Positions 59,697 to 64,000 of a stretch of DNA of 64,000 nucleotides are shown here, piece after piece. Position 1 is the stretch's first letter. Each line of letters opens with the position of its first letter. The notes under the pieces were generated by a model, which was not told the origin of the DNA, searched no databases, and was given only the letters and a program-made list of their open reading frames with translations. Source of the DNA: [Synechococcus] sp. NIES-970. Its GTDB lineage: Bacteria > Cyanobacteriota > Cyanobacteriia > Cyanobacteriales > MRBY01. The position numbers and the translations under genes were made by a program. The stretch covers positions 1,488,001 through 1,552,000 of the forward strand of contig AP017959.1 of NCBI GenBank assembly GCA_002356215.1, read 5' to 3'.

Positions 59697-61346
59697 ATGA
59701 GTGAAGCGACGACACACCACGGGGGCGATCGCAAGTGGACAGACTATTTCACCTTCTGCACCGACCATAAAGTAATTGGGATTCAGTACCTTGTGACTTC
59801 CTTTTTCTTTTATTTCATTGGTGGTGCGCTGGCAGAGATGGTGCGCACCGAACTTGCGACCCCCGACCCTGACTTTGTCAGTCCCGAAGTTTATAACCAA
59901 CTGTTCACCATGCACGGCACAATCATGATCTTTTTGTGGATTGTGCCTGCGGGAGCCGCCTTTGCCAATTACCTAATCCCGTTGATGATTGGCGCGGATG
60001 ATATGGCCTTTCCCCGCTTGAATGCGGTGGCATTTTGGATGCAGCCTGTCGGTGGGATTTTGTTGATTTCCAGCTTTTTTGTCGGTGCGCCCCAAGCGGG
60101 TTGGACATCCTATCCGCCCTTGAGTTTGATCTCTGGGAAATGGGGGGAAGAACTGTGGATTCTCTGCTTGCTGATTTTGGGGACGGCTTCGATTTTGGGG
60201 GCGATTAATTTTGTCACCACTATTTTTAAAATGCGCATCCCTGAGATGGATATCCACAGTATGCCGTTGTTTTGCTGGGCGATGTTGGCGACTTCGGCGC
60301 TGATTCTCCTCTCGACTCCAGTACTGGCAGCGGCGTTAATTCTTCTGTCCTTTGATTTGATGGCGGGAACGGCATTTTTTAATCCCACGGGGGGTGGCGA
60401 TCCGATTGTGTACCAGCACTTATTCTGGTTTTATTCCCATCCGGCGGTGTACATCATGGTATTGCCCTTCTTCGGGGTGATCTCCGAGGTGTTACCAGTC
60501 CACTCCCGTAAACCGATCTTCGGCTATCGGGCGATCGCCTATTCCGGTCTCGCGATCAGTTTCTTGGGATTAATCGTCTGGGCGCACCACATGTTCACCA
60601 GTGGCACCCCCGGTTGGTTACGGATGTTCTTCATGGCGACAACCATGCTCGTGGCTGTGCCGACAGGGATCAAAATTTTTAGTTGGTGTGCCACCCTCTG
60701 GGGCGGCAAGCTCCAGTTAAACTCCGCCTTACTTTTTGCGATCGGCTTTCTCTCCTCCTTTCTGATTGGAGGCTTGAGTGGGGTCATGTTAGCAGCGGCT
60801 CCCTTCGATATCCATGTCCACGATACCTACTTCGTTGTCGGTCACTTCCATTACGTTCTATTTGGGGGTTCTGTTTTCGCCTTATTCTCAGCGGTGTATC
60901 ACTGGTATCCGAAGATGACGGGCAAAATGTATGACGAATTTTGGGGGAAACTCCATTTCGCCATGACCTTTGTGGGTTTTAACATGACTTTCTTGCCGAT
61001 GCACTATCTCGGTATGCAAGGAATGAACCGCCGCATTGCCCTTTATGATCCCCAATTTCAAAGCTTGAACCAGGTGTGTACCATTGGCTCCTATATTTTA
61101 GCCTTGTCCACCTTGCCCTTTTTAGTGTCGATGGTGTTGGGTTTAGTGAAGGGCGAAGCTGCAGGACGTAACCCTTGGCGCGCCCTCACCCTCGAATGGC
61201 AAACCACTTCTCCGCCGAGCATCGAAAACTTTGATGAAGTGCCTGTTCTTTGGGCCGGGCCATACGACTACGGGATTGATAGCGAGTCAGAAGATGCAGG
61301 TGAATCTGTGGAAGAGATGCTTGCAGAAGTGGCGGAAGTTGGCTAA
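59697..61346 (+). CDS. ctaD: Cytochrome c oxidase subunit I
   Basis: The catalytic subunit, 549 residues and 12 helices, with heme a and the heme a3-CuB site. MHGTIMIFLWIVPAG (near 75) carries a low-spin heme ligand. WFYSHPAVYIMVLPFFG (near 240) carries the CuB His cross-linked to Tyr. The pair of histidines in WAHHMFTSG (near 300) and HDTYFVVGHFHYVLFG (near 375) complete the metal sites. The YSHPAVY motif, in place of GHPEVY, puts it in the A2 subgroup of heme-copper oxidases, where the D-channel glutamate is replaced by a Tyr-Ser pair. It is the middle gene of ctaCDE; ctaE follows 11 bases after its stop codon. Confidence 0.97.
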   Translation: MSEATTHHGGDRKWTDYFTFCTDHKVIGIQYLVTSFFFYFIGGALAEMVRTELATPDPDFVSPEVYNQLFTMHGTIMIFLWIVPAGAAFANYLIPLMIGADDMAFPRLNAVAFWMQPVGGILLISSFFVGAPQAGWTSYPPLSLISGKWGEELWILCLLILGTASILGAINFVTTIFKMRIPEMDIHSMPLFCWAMLATSALILLSTPVLAAALILLSFDLMAGTAFFNPTGGGDPIVYQHLFWFYSHPAVYIMVLPFFGVISEVLPVHSRKPIFGYRAIAYSGLAISFLGLIVWAHHMFTSGTPGWLRMFFMATTMLVAVPTGIKIFSWCATLWGGKLQLNSALLFAIGFLSSFLIGGLSGVMLAAAPFDIHVHDTYFVVGHFHYVLFGGSVFALFSAVYHWYPKMTGKMYDEFWGKLHFAMTFVGFNMTFLPMHYLGMQGMNRRIALYDPQFQSLNQVCTIGSYILALSTLPFLVSMVLGLVKGEAAGRNPWRALTLEWQTTSPPSIENFDEVPVLWAGPYDYGIDSESEDAGESVEEMLAEVAEVG

Positions 61347-61357
61347 AGGAGAAAGCA

Positions 61358-61957
61358 ATGCAGAGTTCGACAACAAATACGACAGTCACAGCAAATTACC
61401 AAGCGGCACCGACAGAACACCATGGACACCCCGATCACCGGATGTTTGGGCTAGTGCTGTTCCTTGTGGCGGAAACGATGATTTTTGCGGGATTATTTGC
61501 GGCGTTTTTGATTTATAAATCCACGATCGCCGATTTCTCGAAAGAATTAGAGCTAACCATCCCGACGATCAACACGATTATTCTGGTGAGCAGTAGTTTC
61601 GTGATGCACAAGGGGCAAAGTGCCATTAAAAATGACGATGTCAAAGGCCTACAGCTTTGGTTTGGGATTACGGCGCTGATGGGTGCGGTGTTCCTCGGTG
61701 GTCAGGTCTATGAATATGCCCACATGGAATTTGGGCTAACGGAGCATCTATTTGGTAGTTGTTTCTATGCGCTGACGGGCTTTCACGGATTACACGTCAC
61801 CGCAGGTCTCCTGTTCACGTTGGCGGTATTGTGGCGATCGCGCGCAGCGGGTCACTATAGCGGTGCGTCCCATTTTGGAGTAGAAGCCGCAGAACTTTAC
61901 TGGCATTTCGTCGATGTGGTTTGGATTGTTCTTTTCGGTCTTGTTTACCTGCTCTAG
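61358..61957 (+). CDS. ctaE: Cytochrome c oxidase subunit III
   Basis: A 199-residue membrane subunit with five helices, the short form lacking the first two of mitochondrial subunit III. Typical motifs are MFGLVLFLVAETMIFAGLFAAF (about 29-50), GFHGLHVTAGLLF near 140 and the C-terminal AAELYWHFVDVVWIVLFGLVYL. It stabilises the oxidase core. It starts 11 bases after ctaD, with GGAGAAAG as ribosome-binding site, and the operon ends at a HIP1-cored terminator. Confidence 0.95.
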   Translation: MQSSTTNTTVTANYQAAPTEHHGHPDHRMFGLVLFLVAETMIFAGLFAAFLIYKSTIADFSKELELTIPTINTIILVSSSFVMHKGQSAIKNDDVKGLQLWFGITALMGAVFLGGQVYEYAHMEFGLTEHLFGSCFYALTGFHGLHVTAGLLFTLAVLWRSRAAGHYSGASHFGVEAAELYWHFVDVVWIVLFGLVYLL

Positions 61958-61998
61958 GGATTACCTTTTAAATTCATTCCCAACAAACAAAACAAAAA

Positions 61999-62025
61999 GG
62001 AGGAGGCGATCGCCTCCTCTTTTTT
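61999..62025 (+). terminator. Terminator of ctaCDE with HIP1 at its core
   Basis: A 20-base perfect palindrome (62000-62019, GAGGAGGCGA with its complement), extended by one G-U pair and followed by six T, contains GCGATCGC (62006-62013) at its centre. A 3-4 base loop from the HIP1 centre would form. The A tract before it allows use in the other direction too. Confidence 0.85.
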
Positions 62026-62061
62026 ATCTTTATCTATGGGCGATCGCCCCAAAGCAAAAAA

Positions 62062-62760
62062 CTAATCATTACTAGGAACAGGACGATAAGGATAGAGGAA
62101 ATTCAACAACGGAAACAAATTACGCGACTGGATCCACAGACGGCCCTGACCACTGAAACGACAAACAAGCCCTTCCCCACCGAGAATTCCGGTACGGAGT
62201 CCCCGAAACGACAAACCACCAATCATTTCCACGTTGTAATCTAGGGTATCTTCGAAGGCAACAATGTAGCCCGTATCCACCACATAATCTCCGGCGACCG
62301 GGATTTCAATAATTGCCCCATAGGAGCTAAACCAAAAATCTCCAGTGCCCGAAGCCCGTAAGAAAAAGATCGACTCTCCCGAAAAAAAGCCTTTTAATCC
62401 TTGGAATTTAGTATCCAAATTCACCGAAGGACTCGCAGCCACAAAACCCGAAGACTGCACCATCAAAGACTTAGAACCATCCAGGTGATAATAGCTCACA
62501 TCCCCCGGCACCCCAGGCGAAATGTAGATTTCTCCGGCAGTATTTTTTGCCGTGAACTCACTGATAAAGAGCGATTCTCCACTTAACATGCGGCCAATAC
62601 CCTTCATCAAACCACCCCGCATCTTCGATTTCATATCGATATTGGCGTCCATGGCGGCCATCGCCCCCGCTTCCACAAGCAGGGTTTGGTTCGGAGGCAA
62701 AGTTACAATAAGAGAGGCATAGGAAGGGTTATTTTCAACACGAAACTGGAACTGAGACAT
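62062..62760 (-). CDS. AIM24/TIGR00266 family protein (copy 1)
   Basis: A 232-residue protein of the TIGR00266/AIM24 family, built of beta strands. Conserved elements are LLVEAGAMAAMDANIDMKSK (about 28-47), RMLSGESLFISEF (about 57-69), LMVQSSGFVAASPSVNLD, GFFSGESIFFLRASGTG and GGEGLVCRFSGQG. There is no signal peptide; members are thought to be cytoplasmic or membrane-associated, and no biochemical role is settled. It is the third (last transcribed) of at least three tandem paralogues on the minus strand, with 47 bases to the next copy. It faces ctaE. Confidence 0.85.
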   Translation of the reverse strand: MSQFQFRVENNPSYASLIVTLPPNQTLLVEAGAMAAMDANIDMKSKMRGGLMKGIGRMLSGESLFISEFTAKNTAGEIYISPGVPGDVSYYHLDGSKSLMVQSSGFVAASPSVNLDTKFQGLKGFFSGESIFFLRASGTGDFWFSSYGAIIEIPVAGDYVVDTGYIVAFEDTLDYNVEMIGGLSFRGLRTGILGGEGLVCRFSGQGRLWIQSRNLFPLLNFLYPYRPVPSND

Positions 62761-62807
62761 AACTTTTAAGCGCTAATTTTTTAGCACTGGCTCCAAAGGA
62801 CAACAAC

Positions 62808-63485
62808 TTAACGGGGGGGTAATTGGGAACCGATTCGAGAACCAAAGGCTCCCGGATTGTGGGTTTGGCAGTAGAGTTTTCCTTTACCTCGAAAGCGACA
62901 AACAATTCCTTCACCACCGAGTAAAGCGCCGATCCAAGAAGGATTGGCTTTACCAATGGTAAAACTCAGGCTCTTTTCAAAGGCGACGATATGGCCTGTA
63001 TCCACGATGTACTCACCGTCAACATCTATTTCGTAGATCGCCCCAAAGGAGGTGACCAGAAGCGGGCCATAACCCGTCATGCTCAACCAGAAAATCGATT
63101 CTCCCGAGAAGAAAGATTTAAACCCTTGCCAACCAAGGTCAATGTCAACTTTTGGGCCACAGGCTAAATAGGAGGAGGCTTGCACGATCAGTTCTTCCCC
63201 CTGCATTTCGTAGAGGAGTAGATCCCCCATGAGATTGGGGGCTAGCCAAATTTCACTATTGGGTAATGGAGCACGAAAAACACTCAAAAATAAAGATTCA
63301 CCAGCAAGCATCCGCTTGAGGCCACCCATAATGCCGCCTCCTTTACCTTTACGGAGGGTTGTACTGGCATTGATTGTGTTACTCATGGCCACCATGGCAC
63401 CGGCTTGGGCAATAATTTCTTCGCCTGCGTTAAGGGTGATATGGGCGATCGCACTGTCTGGCTGATGTAAGAGTTGAATTTCCAT
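62808..63485 (-). CDS. AIM24/TIGR00266 family protein (copy 2)
   Basis: A 225-residue paralogue of the neighbouring genes, with IIAQAGAMVAMSNTINASTT (about 24-43), KRMLAGESLFLSVF (about 57-70), SYLACGPKVDIDLGWQG, SFFSGESIFWLSMTGYGPL and GGEGIVCRFRGKG. It shows the same repeated GESLF/GESIF pattern twice in the chain, which suggests an internal duplication within the fold. It starts nine bases after the stop codon of copy 3 and so is co-transcribed with it. Function is unknown. Confidence 0.85.
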   Translation of the reverse strand: MEIQLLHQPDSAIAHITLNAGEEIIAQAGAMVAMSNTINASTTLRKGKGGGIMGGLKRMLAGESLFLSVFRAPLPNSEIWLAPNLMGDLLLYEMQGEELIVQASSYLACGPKVDIDLGWQGFKSFFSGESIFWLSMTGYGPLLVTSFGAIYEIDVDGEYIVDTGHIVAFEKSLSFTIGKANPSWIGALLGGEGIVCRFRGKGKLYCQTHNPGAFGSRIGSQLPPR

Positions 63486-63494
63486 AGATATTCC

Positions 63495-64000
63495 CTAACG
63501 ACATTTTGGACGTAAAAAGCCCACAAGACCGGACACACTGCGGGATTGGAGATAAATCCGACCGCGCCCTTTGAGTTTATTGACAAGACCTTCCCCAGAG
63601 GTGAGCGAACCAAAGATTCCCCCAGACATGCGGATATTCATCGAGATTCCCGGGTCATAGGCAACGAGATGACTATTATCAACGACAAATTCACCGCTAA
63701 TTTGTTTTTCGATGATGCCGCCGTAGCAACCGTAAAAAACACGGCCAGTTCCAGAAAATTGCAACTTAAACAGGCCTTCGCCAGCAAACCAACTGGCAAA
63801 ACCAGCCCAATGCACGCCCATTTTTGCGCCGGGAGTATGGGCAATATAGGCGCCGGGTTGGAAGCAGATAGGCCCCTGGGAAAGATCAATGCGGTGGATG
63901 TCACCCACGATGGACTGGGTCAAAATCACCGCCTGGGGTCGATTACTGGTATTGCGATAGACATTCACAAAAAGGGATTCGCCGCCGAATAAACGGCGCA
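63495..64000 (-). CDS. AIM24/TIGR00266 family protein (copy 3, truncated by window edge)
   Basis: The frame stays open to the right edge, so the N-terminal part lies outside the window and 167 residues are visible. The partial codons at 63969-63998 add RRLFGGESLF in front, which aligns with RMLAGESLF of the neighbouring copy and shows the gene is a third paralogue. Later motifs are QLSGEFVVDNSHLVAYDP-like and a C-terminal LVNKLKGRGRIYLQSR. It is the first of the three visible copies in transcription order. An internal GTG at 63968 is not the real start. Confidence 0.82.
   Translation of the reverse strand, partial: RRLFGGESLFVNVYRNTSNRPQAVILTQSIVGDIHRIDLSQGPICFQPGAYIAHTPGAKMGVHWAGFASWFAGEGLFKLQFSGTGRVFYGCYGGIIEKQISGEFVVDNSHLVAYDPGISMNIRMSGGIFGSLTSGEGLVNKLKGRGRIYLQSRSVSGLVGFLRPKCR

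Overview
The window looks like chromosomal DNA of a unicellular cyanobacterium. The octamer GCGATCGC (HIP1), usually in the form GGCGATCGCC, occurs dozens of times in genes and spacers. There is a psbY gene for photosystem II, a PII gene, a phylloquinone-pathway thioesterase, and several protein families restricted to cyanobacteria (DUF3038, DUF4335, TIGR03792). Base composition and gene content resemble the marine Synechococcus sp. PCC 7002 / Picosynechococcus group; that assignment is an inference, not a database result. Apart from one AT-rich gene fragment at the left edge and one toxin-antitoxin-like pair, the window is housekeeping DNA. I see no insertion sequence, prophage, CRISPR array or rRNA operon.

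Layout. 1-10 kb: a partial FAD-dependent oxidoreductase; leuA and leuC (leucine synthesis) flanking a divergent signalling pair, a LOV-PAS-GGDEF diguanylate cyclase and a soluble receiver-histidine kinase; class II fructose-bisphosphate aldolase and smpB. 10-20 kb: nrdA (ribonucleotide reductase), a radical SAM protein, trpC, psbY, a permease, dnaG and sat (ATP sulfurylase). 20-34 kb: gyrB; a three-gene run of cyanobacterial unknowns including DUF4335 and DUF3038; a DUF2288 gene; tRNA-Gln; a TIGR03792 protein; a possible DNA-binding protein; an ABC-2 permease; a class V aminotransferase; an O-methyltransferase; DUF1517; and a ParA ATPase translationally coupled to a coiled-coil protein, which looks like a carboxysome-positioning McdA/McdB pair. 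34-46 kb: an AbiEii-like nucleotidyltransferase with a small partner, a four-part DHH-CBS-CCA nucleotidyltransferase, a cupin, a STAS protein, mfd, a cupredoxin, glnB, a thioesterase and two unknowns. 46-54 kb: polA-bioF, a methyltransferase, ilvC, map and small unknowns. 54-64 kb: a HAD phosphatase, an Orn/Lys/Arg decarboxylase translationally coupled to ctaB, then ctaA, divergent ctaCDE (aa3-type cytochrome c oxidase), and three tandem AIM24/TIGR00266 paralogues running off the right edge.

How genes work together. ctaA and ctaB make heme A for the oxidase encoded by ctaCDE across the divergent spacer. leuA, leuC and ilvC are branched-chain amino acid genes scattered rather than clustered (leuB, leuD and ilvBN are not here). 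polA, dnaG, gyrB, nrdA and mfd are DNA replication and repair genes without a common operon. The signalling pair at 2.8-6.8 kb and the ParA/coiled-coil pair at 32.6-33.8 kb are the most interesting functional units. Many convergent neighbours overlap at their stop codons, and several strong intrinsic terminators are visible, one with HIP1 at its core.
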